DNA of 64,000 bases from JAFGCY01 sp964609245 (GCA_964609245.1 CAZSSB010000008.1:1-64000), one strand, 5' to 3'; shown: positions 1 to 9,871, counted from the stretch's first letter. Program-made: numbers and translations. Notes: a model not told the origin generated them from the sequence alone.

Positions 1-78
1 CTACTGCCACACGTACTTCGGACTCCGGACACCGCGTCGCGCGTGCAGCCGCTATCATATGCGCGTGAGGTGCCTTAG

Positions 79-780
<702 letters not shown>

Positions 781-789
781 CCGCCGCGC

Positions 790-1614
790 CTAGTTCCCGC
801 CGGCGGGCGCCGCGTCATCATCACCGCCAGCGACGAAGCGCGTCAGGTCGGTCCCGTCGTGGGCCCCCCCTGCGCCGGCAAGTGCGCGCAGCCGCGCTTT
901 GGCTTCCTGGTCTAGGCGCAGGCCCTCGTCGAGTGGCTGGAACGGCTCGGCCCGCCCGGCCCGGCGCTTACGCCTGATCCCGCGCAGGTCGGCGCAGATC
1001 AGATAGATCGCCAGCGCCAGCGTGCCGCAGACGGCGCAGCTGTCCGCGACGTTGAAGATCGGGAAGTCATAGGGATCGCCGAGGGTCGGGATCAGCCGGC
1101 CGATCCAGGGGATCTTGACGTCGATGAAGTCGACCACCTCGCGCAGCCGGAAGCGGTCCACGAAGTTGCCCAGCGCCCCGCCGATGATCGCGCCCAGCGC
1201 CCAGGTCATCCCCAGGTGGGCGCGGAAGCGCCGGTGCCAGACGTACCACAGCAGCAGCGCCATCGCGATGCTGACGAAGCTCAGGGCATAGCTGTTGCCG
1301 GCGAACAGGCTCCAGGCCGCGCCGGTGTTGGTGGTCAGGTTCCAGGCGATCCACGGCTCCCAGACCCAGATGAGCGGCCCAAAGACGCTGTGGTTGGAAC
1401 CCGCCAGGGTGCCGTAGGCCTCCGTCACGGCGCCCCGCGCGCCGCCCCAGAGGGTGAAGTACTCGGCGGCGAAGCTGAGGAAACCAGTGTGCTGGTGGTC
1501 GCCGAGCAGCCAGACGAACCAGGCCTTGCTCAGCTGATCCAGCAGGACAATCAGCGCGGCCAGCCCGCCGAGCAGACGGCCGAAGGAGACGCGGCGGATT
1601 GCCTCGCTGGACAT
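790..1614 (-). CDS. lspA: Signal peptidase II (prolipoprotein), long variant
   Basis: Membrane aspartyl protease that removes lipoprotein signal peptides, consistent with the many lipoproteins in this window. Family motifs are clear: DQLSKAW in TM1, NTGAAWSLF, GGALGNFVDRF with the first catalytic Asp, and FPIFNVADSCAVCG with the second. At 274 residues it is much longer than typical LspA (about 150-170). The excess is a loop of about 45 residues between TM1 and NTGAAW and a charged cytoplasmic tail of about 70 residues. The start has no Shine-Dalgarno; TACACT lies 9 bases before the ATG, so the mRNA is probably leaderless or nearly so. Confidence 0.93.
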   Translation of the reverse strand: MSSEAIRRVSFGRLLGGLAALIVLLDQLSKAWFVWLLGDHQHTGFLSFAAEYFTLWGGARGAVTEAYGTLAGSNHSVFGPLIWVWEPWIAWNLTTNTGAAWSLFAGNSYALSFVSIAMALLLWYVWHRRFRAHLGMTWALGAIIGGALGNFVDRFRLREVVDFIDVKIPWIGRLIPTLGDPYDFPIFNVADSCAVCGTLALAIYLICADLRGIRRKRRAGRAEPFQPLDEGLRLDQEAKARLRALAGAGGAHDGTDLTRFVAGGDDDAAPAGGN

Positions 1615-1669
1615 GAGCGCATCAGTGTAACCGATGCCAGCCCGACGCAGCAGCGGCGGCGGCGGTTCG

Positions 1670-2593
1670 TCATTCGGCCCGCGCCTGTGGCTTGCCCTCG
1701 CTGCGGTTGTCGTAAAACCGCGTAGTGGGGTAGGCGAAGTCGATGTCGCTGCGCTGGGCGAAGGCGTCCAGGATCGCCTCCCAGATGCCCTCGTCCGTGC
1801 CGCGCCGCTCGCGGGCCCGGGTCAGGAACCGCATCGTCAGCAGCACCCCGCAGTCGCGCACCGCGGTATAGACGATCGGCGTCAGCTTGCCCGCCACGAT
1901 CATGTAGCGCTGGGCCGCGCGCCGGATCTGACGCTCGGCCTCGGGGGTGAAATGCTCGCAATGGGTGGCCGCGATCTCCTGCAGGATGCGCTTGGCCTCG
2001 CGCCAGTTGCTCTCGAAGGTGACCAGCACCGGCACCTCGTGCCAGATGTACTCGAAGCCGGTGGTATAGTTCGCGACCGGCTCCTTGAGCACCTTGGCGT
2101 TGGGGATGTGCACGATCCGGCCCGTCGACTGGTCGGCGTCCACCCAGTGGCGCACCTCGACCACGGTGAACTGGAAGATGCGGATGTCGACGATATCCCC
2201 GATGATGCCCTCGATCTCGATGCGGTCGCCGAGCACGAACGGCTTGCGCCAGACGATGAAGACGAAGCCCGCCAGGTTGCTGACGGTGTCCTGCAGGGCG
2301 ATCACCAGGCCGGCGCCGACGATGCTGACGTAGGTGGCCAGGTACCTGAAGCCGGAGAACCAGATCACCCCCAGGATGATCATCACCAGCGCGCTGATGA
2401 TGTAGCGCAGCGCCACCAGGCTGCGGTAGGCCAGGGTGGGATCCTTGGCGCGCTTGCGGATCACCACCAGGATCAACCACTGAACGATTGGCGCCAGCAC
2501 CAGCACCAGCAGCGAGTAGATCAGCTTCCACTGGGTGTCGGTGATCTGGCCGACGATCTCCTGAAGCGACTTCAGCAGCTGCGCGATGTCCAT
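1670..2593 (-). CDS. MscS-family mechanosensitive channel
   Basis: Predicted small-conductance mechanosensitive channel of the inner membrane, 307 residues. Several hydrophobic helices at the N-terminus are followed by the MscS pore-helix and beta-domain signature (GLVIALQDTVSNLAGFVFI, then FVLGDRIEIEG and VVEVRHW). The ORF extends further upstream, but I chose the ATG at 2593 (MDIAQLL) because the extension is Arg-rich and unlike the family, and TACGAT lies 6 bases before this ATG in the leaderless arrangement common here. It is transcribed opposite to purQ. The ligand or osmotic role is inferred from family only. Confidence 0.88.
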   Translation of the reverse strand: MDIAQLLKSLQEIVGQITDTQWKLIYSLLVLVLAPIVQWLILVVIRKRAKDPTLAYRSLVALRYIISALVMIILGVIWFSGFRYLATYVSIVGAGLVIALQDTVSNLAGFVFIVWRKPFVLGDRIEIEGIIGDIVDIRIFQFTVVEVRHWVDADQSTGRIVHIPNAKVLKEPVANYTTGFEYIWHEVPVLVTFESNWREAKRILQEIAATHCEHFTPEAERQIRRAAQRYMIVAGKLTPIVYTAVRDCGVLLTMRFLTRARERRGTDEGIWEAILDAFAQRSDIDFAYPTTRFYDNRSEGKPQARAE

Positions 2594-2678
2594 GGGATTA
2601 TCGTAGCCGATAGCTAGGCGCGCCGCCAGCTGTGCCTCGCACCGGTAGCCGCGCATCCTATGCGCGGTACTGCCAATG

Positions 2679-2733
2679 GGCGCGAAGAGGCTTCGCGCCT
2701 ACCGGGGCAGGCGAAGCATCGCTTCGCCCCTAC
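2679..2733. repeat. Two GTAG-headed palindromes (REP-like cluster 1)
   Basis: Two hairpins lie between the mscS and menG genes, read from the minus strand as GTAG followed by a stem. The first (2679-2703) pairs GGCGCGAAG with CTTCGCGCC. The second (2710-2733) pairs GGCGAAGC with GCTTCGCC. The GTAG foot of the second contains the menG stop codon TAG (2730-2732). The same first stem recurs at 39977 and 42334. Confidence 0.85.
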
Positions 2734-3443
2734 GCCACCACGCCCACGTAGATCCACGCCGCGCCGCCGGTCAGCGGATGGGCGCGGACCTCGCTGAATG
2801 CTCCGACGCCGCGCAGCATGGCAAGGAAGTCATCGCCGCTGGGGAAGCGGCCGGCTGTGTAGTTCAGGTCGCGGTATGGTCCGGCGTCCCCCAGCACCAG
2901 CCGGCCGGCTGCGGGCACGATGCGCGCCATGTACCAGCGCTGCAGGGTGCGCAAAAGGCCGGTCCGCATCAGGCCGGTCTCCAGCACCACCACGCGGCCG
3001 CCAGGGCGCACCACGCGCGCCATCTCACTCAGCCCGCGCGACGGGTCCGCCAGGTTGCGCACCCCGAAGCCGATGGTGGCGGCGTCGAAACGGCCACTCT
3101 CAAACGCCAGGTCGAGCACATCCCCCGCCTGCCAGTCGATCCACAGCCCGCAGCGCTGCGCCTTGGCGCGCGCGACCTTAAGCATCGCCGGAGTGAAGTC
3201 CAGCCCGATCACCTCGCCGCCCGGCCCGACGATCCGCGCCAGCGCGAGCGCGATCTCGCCGCTGCCCGTCGCGCAGTCCAGCGCGCGGCCGCCGGGTGTC
3301 AGCTCCGCCAGCCGGGCGGTCAGCCGGTGCCAGCGCCCCACCTGGCCGAAGGTCATCAGCTGGTTCATCAGGTCATAGCGCCAGGCGACGGCGCCGAACA
3401 TCTCGCGGACGGCCCGGGGATTACGCGGGGCGGGGGTGGTCAT
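2730..3443 (-). CDS. menG: Demethylmenaquinone methyltransferase MenG/UbiE
   Basis: SAM-dependent methyltransferase for the last step of menaquinone synthesis (or the C-methylation step of ubiquinone synthesis), 237 residues, the normal length. UbiE features: AWRYDLMNQLMTFG near the N-terminus, motif I LDCATGSGEIALALA, GLDFTPAML, FGVRNLADP and RVVRPGGRVVVLE. The start lies 6 bases after the stop of the upstream small membrane protein gene with no Shine-Dalgarno, suggesting co-transcription and coupling. The stop codon comes from the GTAG foot of a palindromic repeat. The multihaem cytochromes elsewhere in the window fit a quinone-based respiratory chain. Confidence 0.94.
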   Translation of the reverse strand: MTTPAPRNPRAVREMFGAVAWRYDLMNQLMTFGQVGRWHRLTARLAELTPGGRALDCATGSGEIALALARIVGPGGEVIGLDFTPAMLKVARAKAQRCGLWIDWQAGDVLDLAFESGRFDAATIGFGVRNLADPSRGLSEMARVVRPGGRVVVLETGLMRTGLLRTLQRWYMARIVPAAGRLVLGDAGPYRDLNYTAGRFPSGDDFLAMLRGVGAFSEVRAHPLTGGAAWIYVGVVA

Positions 3444-3449
3444 CGGGCG

Positions 3450-4115
3450 CTACTTGCCTTCGCCCTCGCCGCGCAGGGTGTCGTAGCCGGCCTTGAGCCC
3501 CTCGCGCAGCGCCCCCAGCGAGGTGCTGATCCCGCCGGCGCGGCGGCGTGCGTTGTCCACCACCCCGCCGATGTTGCTGACCAGCGGCTTGCCGTGCTCC
3601 AGATAGCTGTTGGCGTTCTCCGTCAGGATGCCGATGTCGGCGGCCAGCAGCGAGGTGTCGGTCAGCACGTTGGCCAGCTTGGCCGCCAGCTCGCGGTCCC
3701 GCACGTCGCCGATCACGTCCGTCAGCGCCCCGGCCAGCGCCGTCAGCTCGCTCTGGGTCGCCGCCAGATCGTCCACCCGCGCGCGCACGGACTGGCTGGT
3801 CTGGGTGGCGTCGTCCAGCAACTCGCGCGCCTCGCCCAGCGTCGCCTGCAGGTCCCTGGCCAGCGGATCGATGCGCCCCACCGCGCCCTGGGCCTCGCTC
3901 AGCGCGGCGTCGAGCTTGTCGACCAGGCCCTTCTCGCGCAGCTCGCGCAGCAGCTCCTCGATGTGGAACATCGCGCGCTGCGCCCCGCCCAGCGTGGTCT
4001 GCAGCTCCTCGATCAACTCCAGCAGCCGCGGCCGCAGGCCGAGCAGCCCGACCACCAACACGACGATCGCCAGCACCCCGACGGCGATCGCGATCGCGAT
4101 ATAGACATCAGTCAT
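3450..4115 (-). CDS. Membrane-anchored coiled-coil protein, unknown
   Basis: 221 residues. One N-terminal membrane helix (about residues 4-28, rich in Ile, Val and Ala) is followed by a long alpha-helical, Leu/Glu/Ala-rich region that resembles DUF948- or methyl-accepting-type coiled coils (for example LIEELQTTLGGAQ and DDLAATQSELTALAGALTD). No catalytic motif is seen. I trimmed the longer frame to the ATG at 4115 because TATAAT sits exactly 9 bases before it and the upstream extension is Arg/Trp-rich. It is followed after 6 bases by menG. A scaffold or tether role is only a guess. Confidence 0.75.
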   Translation of the reverse strand: MTDVYIAIAIAVGVLAIVVLVVGLLGLRPRLLELIEELQTTLGGAQRAMFHIEELLRELREKGLVDKLDAALSEAQGAVGRIDPLARDLQATLGEARELLDDATQTSQSVRARVDDLAATQSELTALAGALTDVIGDVRDRELAAKLANVLTDTSLLAADIGILTENANSYLEHGKPLVSNIGGVVDNARRRAGGISTSLGALREGLKAGYDTLRGEGEGK

Positions 4116-4131
4116 CCTGGGGGGATTATAC

Positions 4132-5490
4132 CTAAGCCACGGCCACCAGCTGCCCCGGCGCGCCACTGAGGTTGCCCAGCAGCCCCTCGTCCCCCCTGAC
4201 CCGCGCCAGCGTCCACCAGTAGAAGTCGCTCTTGGGCCAGTTGTAGCTCTCCTCCAGCCAGGCGGCCAGCAGCTCCGGCGGGGCCTGATCGCGGGCACTG
4301 AGCAGGACGTGGCAGCCCAGGGTGATCCGCCACGGCACGACCAGCGCCGCGGGCCACTGGGTCGGCGGTGCGCCCAAAACCGAGTCGAGGCTCGGCCAGC
4401 GCTCGCGTGCCCGCCGCGGTGGGCTGAGAGTCGTGAGATCGATCCCCGCCGCCCGCATGATCAGCCCGGTCTCGCCCCGGCCAAGCAGAGTATTGGCGAT
4501 CAGGGTGCGGCCGATCAGATCCGCGGTATCGGCGCGGGCCGCCAGCTCGGCCGCGGCCGGCTGATCCGCCGCGCCGTCATCGTCCGCGAGCAGGTGCAGC
4601 CTCAGCAGGCCAAGTGTTTCGCAGAGGGGCGTGCCCGCCAGCGCCGCCTCGTCGAAGTCCCAGCCGGCCAGCACCCGCACCAACTGGTAGAGCTGGAAGA
4701 AGGCGGGGGCGCTGAACTGCTCGGCGCTGTAGACGCCCAGCTCCTGGCGCGACAGGGGGCGGCCGCGCACGACAGCCAGCAGGCTGGCCAGCAGGCGCTC
4801 GACGGGCTCGTGATGCTGGCCGAAGATCGTCTTGAGTTCACCCAGCGCCGGCAACGCACCCTCGACGCCGCCGTCGAGCAGCTCGACCAGCACCAGCAGG
4901 GTGGCGATCATCAAATCGCCGCGTACCACCCGCCGCGTCTCGCCGAGCAGCTCGCGGGCCAGCGGCGCCTGGCCGGCGGCAGCGAGATTGAGCGCCCGGG
5001 CGGCGAGCTGGCCCCGCAGCTCCGCGGTCAGCCGCTCGCGCTCCTCCCGGGTGCCGGTCTGGCGGCCCTCCAGCTCCTTGATGTCGTCAGCGAGTGTCCG
5101 CGACCGCTGCTCGCTGTCGGCGGCCTGGGCCGCATCGCGCCCGGCCAGCGCCTTCAGCTCCCGCCGACGCTGCTCGGCGGCCTGCTGCTCGGCTGTAGGT
5201 TTCGGTCCCAGCAGGCGGCGCTGCGGCGGGGCGGGCGCTTCGCTCTCGAACAGCTCGAGGTCCAGCTGCGACTGGCGGGCGGCCCGTCGGGTTTCCAGCT
5301 CGCGGGCGGCGGCGATCTCCACTTCCGCGCGGCGCGTGCTCAGCAGCTGCTGGGTCTCGGTTTGCGTGCCCTGCAGGTGCTCCAGCCGCCGCTGCGTCAG
5401 GCCCGCCGCGGCGGGGTCGCTGCCGCCGGCCAGCGCGCGGCAAAGCAGGCCGCCGAGCGCCTGCGGAGCGAGTGCATTGAGCCGCGGCAT
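4132..5490 (-). CDS. Hypothetical coiled-coil protein, 452 aa
   Basis: I do not recognise this family. The N-terminal half (about residues 45-180) is a charged, Arg/Glu/Gln-rich coiled coil; the C-terminal half is Leu/Ala-rich and probably all-helical, with no signal peptide or membrane helix. The start is ATG at 5490, with TATACT 12 bases upstream and no Shine-Dalgarno. The frame extends upstream but without support. It ends 16 bases before the start of the next gene on the same strand, which has its own TATAAT box. Confidence 0.7.
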   Translation of the reverse strand: MPRLNALAPQALGGLLCRALAGGSDPAAAGLTQRRLEHLQGTQTETQQLLSTRRAEVEIAAARELETRRAARQSQLDLELFESEAPAPPQRRLLGPKPTAEQQAAEQRRRELKALAGRDAAQAADSEQRSRTLADDIKELEGRQTGTREERERLTAELRGQLAARALNLAAAGQAPLARELLGETRRVVRGDLMIATLLVLVELLDGGVEGALPALGELKTIFGQHHEPVERLLASLLAVVRGRPLSRQELGVYSAEQFSAPAFFQLYQLVRVLAGWDFDEAALAGTPLCETLGLLRLHLLADDDGAADQPAAAELAARADTADLIGRTLIANTLLGRGETGLIMRAAGIDLTTLSPPRRARERWPSLDSVLGAPPTQWPAALVVPWRITLGCHVLLSARDQAPPELLAAWLEESYNWPKSDFYWWTLARVRGDEGLLGNLSGAPGQLVAVA

Positions 5491-5508
5491 GCTCACTGCC
5501 TGAGTATA

Positions 5509-5704
5509 GCAGCGCAGTGGCGGCCCGCTGGGAAGATGTGAGACCACCGGCCGGTCTCGGGAGAGGGAGGGAGGCAGGATGAAGACTCCGGCCAGTGGTC
5601 CCGATGATTCTCGGGAGGGACAGCCGGGTGGCTGTCCGTTCAGTATTTGAGACTGCCTGCCGGCCCGTTATGTTCGCAGTCGGGCGCCGGCGGTTAAGGG
5701 CGGG
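5509..5704. other. Structured intergenic region, no gene recognised
   Basis: About 195 bases without a convincing ORF. It holds three successive inverted repeats: GAGACC/GGTCTC near 5541-5559, CCCGA/TCGGG near 5600-5615, and a perfect 8-bp stem GGACAGCC/GGCTGTCC at 5618-5637 with a GGGT loop, followed on the plus strand by GTTCAGTATTT. It could be a small structured RNA or a processed 3' end. No known RNA family was recognised. Confidence 0.4.
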
Positions 5705-6232
5705 TTAACCATGAAAGCCCAGCATCCGCAGCAGGGCGCGCGCGCGCAGCCGCGCGTACAGCGGCCGGCCCGCCGCCCACTCCAGGATCCACTGGTAGCC
5801 GTGGCCCGTCATCGCCGCCAGGTCCCGGCGGCGCAGCACCAGCCGGGCGATCACCGCCAGCGCCAGCACCGCCGCGCCGCAGATCAGCGCAGCGTCGGAC
5901 AGCGGGCGGCGCAGCAGCGGCGAGTACCACCACAGGTCGCGCCAGGGCGGCAGCGGGATCAGGCTGAGCAGCATCACCAGCACCATCAGCCAGGCGACGA
6001 GCCCGAACGGCTGCGCCAAAGCCGCGCTGAGCCGCCGCGGCACGAAGCTGCCCGCCAGATAGATCGCCGCCAGCAGCAGGCAGCCCAGCAGCAGCTGGCT
6101 GTCGAACAGCCCCAGCTTGCGGGTCAGCAGCCAGTTGCCGCCCCCGCGCAGCAACAGCGCCGCGACGAGCACCCACGCCGCGCCCTCGCCCAGCCAGTAC
6201 TCATAGCGCATCACCAGCGGCCGCTCGGCCAT
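5705..6232 (-). CDS. Small integral membrane protein, unknown
   Basis: 175 residues with four or five hydrophobic stretches (WVLVAALLLRGG; LLLGCLLLAAIYLAG; LVAWLMVLVMLLSLIPLP; ALICGAAVLALAVIARLVL) and basic connecting loops. No family recognised. The start ATG at 6232 has TAAACT 6 bases upstream, matching the leaderless pattern. A second in-frame ATG (MRYEYW) seven codons later is an alternative. It is divergent from the zinc-ribbon protein gene that starts at 6297. Confidence 0.72.
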   Translation of the reverse strand: MAERPLVMRYEYWLGEGAAWVLVAALLLRGGGNWLLTRKLGLFDSQLLLGCLLLAAIYLAGSFVPRRLSAALAQPFGLVAWLMVLVMLLSLIPLPPWRDLWWYSPLLRRPLSDAALICGAAVLALAVIARLVLRRRDLAAMTGHGYQWILEWAAGRPLYARLRARALLRMLGFHG

Positions 6233-6296
6233 GCAACCAGTTTAGCAGCGCAGGGGTCGCATTTGCTAGAATCAGGCGCAGACGTGGGAGGTGCCC

Positions 6297-7667
6297 ATGA
6301 CCGACGATCAGCAGAAGCCCGATCCTAAGCCGCAGCTGCCGCCCGGCGATGCCCCCGCCCCCTGGGAGCGGCGCCCGGCCGCCGGCGAGGGCGGCGAACT
6401 GAAACACACCCTGCAGGGCGGAGATGAGGTGGAGTACACCGCCGATGAGAGCCAGCAGGCCGGCTACCTGGCCGACGACCAGCAGAGCCTCGATTCGCGG
6501 CTGAAGGGCGGGGGACGCGACCTGAGCACCGATGCCGGCTCTGAACAGGCCCGGCTGTGCCCCGCCTGCGGCGCGGTCACCACCTTCGTGCAGGGCAAGT
6601 GCAGCAACTGCGGCCATAAGCTCGGCTCCCAGCCCGCGCCGCCGCCCGACACCGGCGTGCCGTCCTACAGCCTGCCGGCCGCCGGCAGCGGCAGTCCGGT
6701 GCTGCGCAACGTCGTGATCGCGGTGATCGTGGTTGTCGTCCTGGCGGCGATCGTCTATTTCTTCGTCACGTCGCAGGGCGCCGGTTCGAGCGAATCCGCT
6801 ACGGAGACGGCTGGCGTCGGCAGCCCCGGCGTCTCGACCTCGGCCGGTCACGCCGGCGGGCTCAATGCCGTCAGCATCGACGACTACTTCCACGACGACG
6901 CGCGCCTGGCGCTGGAGGCCGGCAATCAGGCCTGGGCCGACGAGGGCGTGGACTGCTACGTCTACCGCTACAGCGTTTTCGAGCAGACCGAGCCCGCCCA
7001 GTCCCAGTCCGTCCGCATCACCGCCTTCCTGGGCGGCGAGGAGGCCACCGCCTGCGTCGAGCCGCCCTCTGACGGGCCCTTCCGTACCGGCACCGCCGCC
7101 TTCGTCGACAAGCTCAACGCGCGCGCCGGCGTCGACGCGTCGATCTTCCTGATGGCGACGGGCGGCGAGGAGGCCCCGGCCCCCAGCGACGTCTACATCC
7201 GCTACGGCTACTACTACGGCCTCGAGCATTTCGACGAGATTGAGCCGATCATCCTGGCGCTGAAATCGATCAGGAACTCCGAGGGCCAGTATCCGCTCTC
7301 GCTCAGCGAGAGCATCGTGCGGCCCGTGATCCGCACCAACGGCGGACTCAGCTTCATGTCCAATGGTTACGGCTATGTGCCGGTCTTCGAGACCGACAGC
7401 GCCGGCAAGGTGATCATGGGGCGGGGCAGCGGCATCGCCGCCTATAAGCCCGAGAGCTGCAACGGTTACTACCTGTTCTGTTACACCACCACCGAGAGCA
7501 TGGGGCTGGACCGCTACGGCCAGGACGCGATCATCTACTATCGAGAGAAGATCTCGCCGTTCCCCTATCAGCCCAAGTCACCGATCACCAACGTCAAGCT
7601 GGAGCCCGACGGCAAGCCCGACGGCATCGCCTGCGTGGTCAAGGACGGCGAACTGGTTCGCGACTGA
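6297..7667 (+). CDS. Zinc-ribbon membrane protein with pseudopilin-like C-terminal domain
   Basis: 456 residues. An acidic, Pro-rich cytoplasmic N-terminus contains a zinc ribbon (CPACG near residue 88 and CSNCG near 104), followed by one membrane helix (VVIAVIVVVVLAAIVYFFV, about residues 142-160) and a large exported domain. Its last third (LKSIRNSEGQYPLSL, then NGYGYVPVF and YYLFCYTT) resembles the C-terminal part of type II secretion pseudopilins, where a helix is followed by YPxSL and a Tyr-rich sheet. The ATG at 6297 has GGGAGGTG upstream (6285-6292); TAGAAT at 6267-6272 is the likely -10. The function is unknown. Confidence 0.8.
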   Translation: MTDDQQKPDPKPQLPPGDAPAPWERRPAAGEGGELKHTLQGGDEVEYTADESQQAGYLADDQQSLDSRLKGGGRDLSTDAGSEQARLCPACGAVTTFVQGKCSNCGHKLGSQPAPPPDTGVPSYSLPAAGSGSPVLRNVVIAVIVVVVLAAIVYFFVTSQGAGSSESATETAGVGSPGVSTSAGHAGGLNAVSIDDYFHDDARLALEAGNQAWADEGVDCYVYRYSVFEQTEPAQSQSVRITAFLGGEEATACVEPPSDGPFRTGTAAFVDKLNARAGVDASIFLMATGGEEAPAPSDVYIRYGYYYGLEHFDEIEPIILALKSIRNSEGQYPLSLSESIVRPVIRTNGGLSFMSNGYGYVPVFETDSAGKVIMGRGSGIAAYKPESCNGYYLFCYTTTESMGLDRYGQDAIIYYREKISPFPYQPKSPITNVKLEPDGKPDGIACVVKDGELVRD

Positions 7668-7801
7668 GCGGCACCCGGCCCGGCGCCGGTCCGCGCTGCC
7701 AGTGAACATTGGCCGCCGATCCCGGTCATTGGCTATAATTCTCGTTCGCCCGGGACACCCGGCGGAACTGTGCGGCTGGACAGCCAGCCCTGGAGCTAAC
7801 T

Positions 7802-9871
7802 ATGCGTTTCATGGAGCTGATCAGGCGCAGGGGCTCGACCTGCCTGATCATATTCTTGGCGGTCTTTCTGGTCTCGCTGTTCGCGGGACTGACGATCAGC
7901 GGAATGTCGCTGCGCGGCTGCCAGTTTGAGCAGCCGCAGCAGCAGGGCGCTGCCAGTAGCCGCGCCACGCTGGTGCCGGACGAGGCCCTGGCCAAGACGG
8001 TAATGAGCGTCAACGGCCGCGAGGTCGACGAGCAGCTGTTCTTCACCAAACTCGATGTCGTGCTGAACAACGCCCGCCAGGGCGACGACGACCCGGCGCT
8101 CCCGCTTTACGCCTATGGCGCGGTGGCCAACTTCCTGGTCAATGAGGAAGTCTCCCTCGGCCGCGGCATGGAACTGGGGGTCAAGGTCACCGGCGAGGAC
8201 ATCAATGAAGCACGCGAGACGGCCACCAGCCAGTACATGGGCACCCAGGAGAGCTCGACCGGCAACGTGCTGGGCGATCTGGCCCAGCGGCTGGGCAGTC
8301 AGCGCGAGCGCAAGGCGGCCTTCAACGAGTTCCTGGAGCGCCAGGGCCTGACCGAGCAGACCTGGCTGGTCAACGTCCGCCGCGAACTGCTGATCCGCAA
8401 GACCCGCGAGGCCTGGCAGGCGGAGCTGGACGCCGCCAAGGCGCTTGAGGCGGCGGAGACGCGCGCCATCATCGACCAGCGGCTGGCGGACGGCGAGAGC
8501 TTCGAGGCGCTGTCGCTGGAACTGAGCGAGGATCCCGCCGGCGGCGCCCAGGCGGTGCCGCTCAGCCGTGGCATCATGCTGCCCGAACAGGAGGAGGCGC
8601 TGTTCAGCACCGCGGAGGGTGAGCTGACGGACTGGATCGAGATTCCGGCGGGCTGGAACCGCTTCGAAGTGGTCAAGCTCAAGCTGGCCGAGGGTGAGGA
8701 GTTCGAGGCCGAGAAACCCAAGATCGTCGCCAACCTCAAGGAGGGCAGCGACGACGAGGAATACGAGCCGAGCCACGAAGAGATCGCGCAGCAGTACGAG
8801 CAGGTTACGGCCCGGCAGATTCTGCTCAAGACCAGCGTGCCCGGCGGGGTTGACGAGGCGCTGACCAAGCTGGTGGAAGCAGCGCAGGTGGAGATCAACG
8901 ACCCGATCATCATGGCCTACCAAGCGCTGAGCGAAGGCAAACTGCAGCCGCCGACCAGCATGGGCTATGACGAACTGGTGGGGGTGGCCTCGGTTGCGGC
9001 GATCGGTGAGGACTATGACTTCGGCCTGATCGAAGCCGCACTCAACAAGGGCCGCGGCGGCGCGATGGCGGACGAGGCGCCCGCCACCGATGAGGACGCC
9101 GGTGAGGCGGCGGACGAGGCGGACGCTGACAGTGCCGAAGCCCCGGCAGACGACGAGGCGGAGGCGGCCGACGAGGAGGAAGACGGCGGCCTGAGCATGA
9201 CGCCGATCGACCCGGCTACCGGCGAGGAGCCGGAGGTGATAACCCCGATCTACGCGCTGGCCGTCGGGCTCTTCCAGCTGGCGATCCAGCAGGACGAGGA
9301 CAACGTCGGCTGGTTCCCCTACTACATGACGGGCCGCGTCTATCTGGACTGGCTGGACGACACCGACCGCCATGACAAGCAGCCGATCGACCGCGAGCTG
9401 GCCCGCCAGGAGATCGAGACCAGCCTGGCCCGGGCCGCCGAGGGCCGGGAGTACAGCTACCTGCTGCACGCCGCCCGCGGGCTCAATCTGGCCTGGCTGG
9501 AACGCAGTGACGAAGCATTGGCCAGCCTCGAGGCCGCCACGAAGTATGCACCCCACGTCTCCAGCAACCCGGTCTGGGAGACACTGCGCGAGGCCTACGA
9601 GGTGCTCGACGCGCAGGACAAGCTGGAAGAGCTGGACGCGCAGGTCGCCGAATTCCGGCAGGCGGAACTGCAGGCGATGATCGAGCAGCAGCAGTCCCAG
9701 CAGCCGCCGGCGGCGCAGAGCGTCCCGATCACGATTCCCGCCGGTGGTGACGACGAGGAGCCCGCGGCAGATACGGACGCCGAAGCCGAAGACGGTGAAC
9801 CCGGCGAGGGGGAGGACACGCCGCCTGCCGACGAGGCCCAGGCCGAGGACGACGGAGCGGCCGAGGAGTAG
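7802..9871 (+). CDS. Membrane-anchored SurA/PpiC-like peptidyl-prolyl isomerase foldase
   Basis: 689 residues. The N-terminal membrane anchor is at about residues 14-36. A SurA-like helical domain follows (VNGREVDEQLFFTKLDVVLNNA), then a parvulin-type segment (FEALSLELSEDPAGG ... GELTDWIEIPAGW). A second segment starting VTARQILLKT looks like the first strand of another PpiC domain, but the rest is replaced by helical and acidic sequence. The C-terminus carries TPR-like helices (WLERSDEALASLEAATKYAP) and a very acidic tail. The likely role is folding of secreted proteins. TATAAT lies at 7733-7738 and GGAG at 7791-7794 precedes the ATG. Confidence 0.78.
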   Translation: MRFMELIRRRGSTCLIIFLAVFLVSLFAGLTISGMSLRGCQFEQPQQQGAASSRATLVPDEALAKTVMSVNGREVDEQLFFTKLDVVLNNARQGDDDPALPLYAYGAVANFLVNEEVSLGRGMELGVKVTGEDINEARETATSQYMGTQESSTGNVLGDLAQRLGSQRERKAAFNEFLERQGLTEQTWLVNVRRELLIRKTREAWQAELDAAKALEAAETRAIIDQRLADGESFEALSLELSEDPAGGAQAVPLSRGIMLPEQEEALFSTAEGELTDWIEIPAGWNRFEVVKLKLAEGEEFEAEKPKIVANLKEGSDDEEYEPSHEEIAQQYEQVTARQILLKTSVPGGVDEALTKLVEAAQVEINDPIIMAYQALSEGKLQPPTSMGYDELVGVASVAAIGEDYDFGLIEAALNKGRGGAMADEAPATDEDAGEAADEADADSAEAPADDEAEAADEEEDGGLSMTPIDPATGEEPEVITPIYALAVGLFQLAIQQDEDNVGWFPYYMTGRVYLDWLDDTDRHDKQPIDRELARQEIETSLARAAEGREYSYLLHAARGLNLAWLERSDEALASLEAATKYAPHVSSNPVWETLREAYEVLDAQDKLEELDAQVAEFRQAELQAMIEQQQSQQPPAAQSVPITIPAGGDDEEPAADTDAEAEDGEPGEGEDTPPADEAQAEDDGAAEE

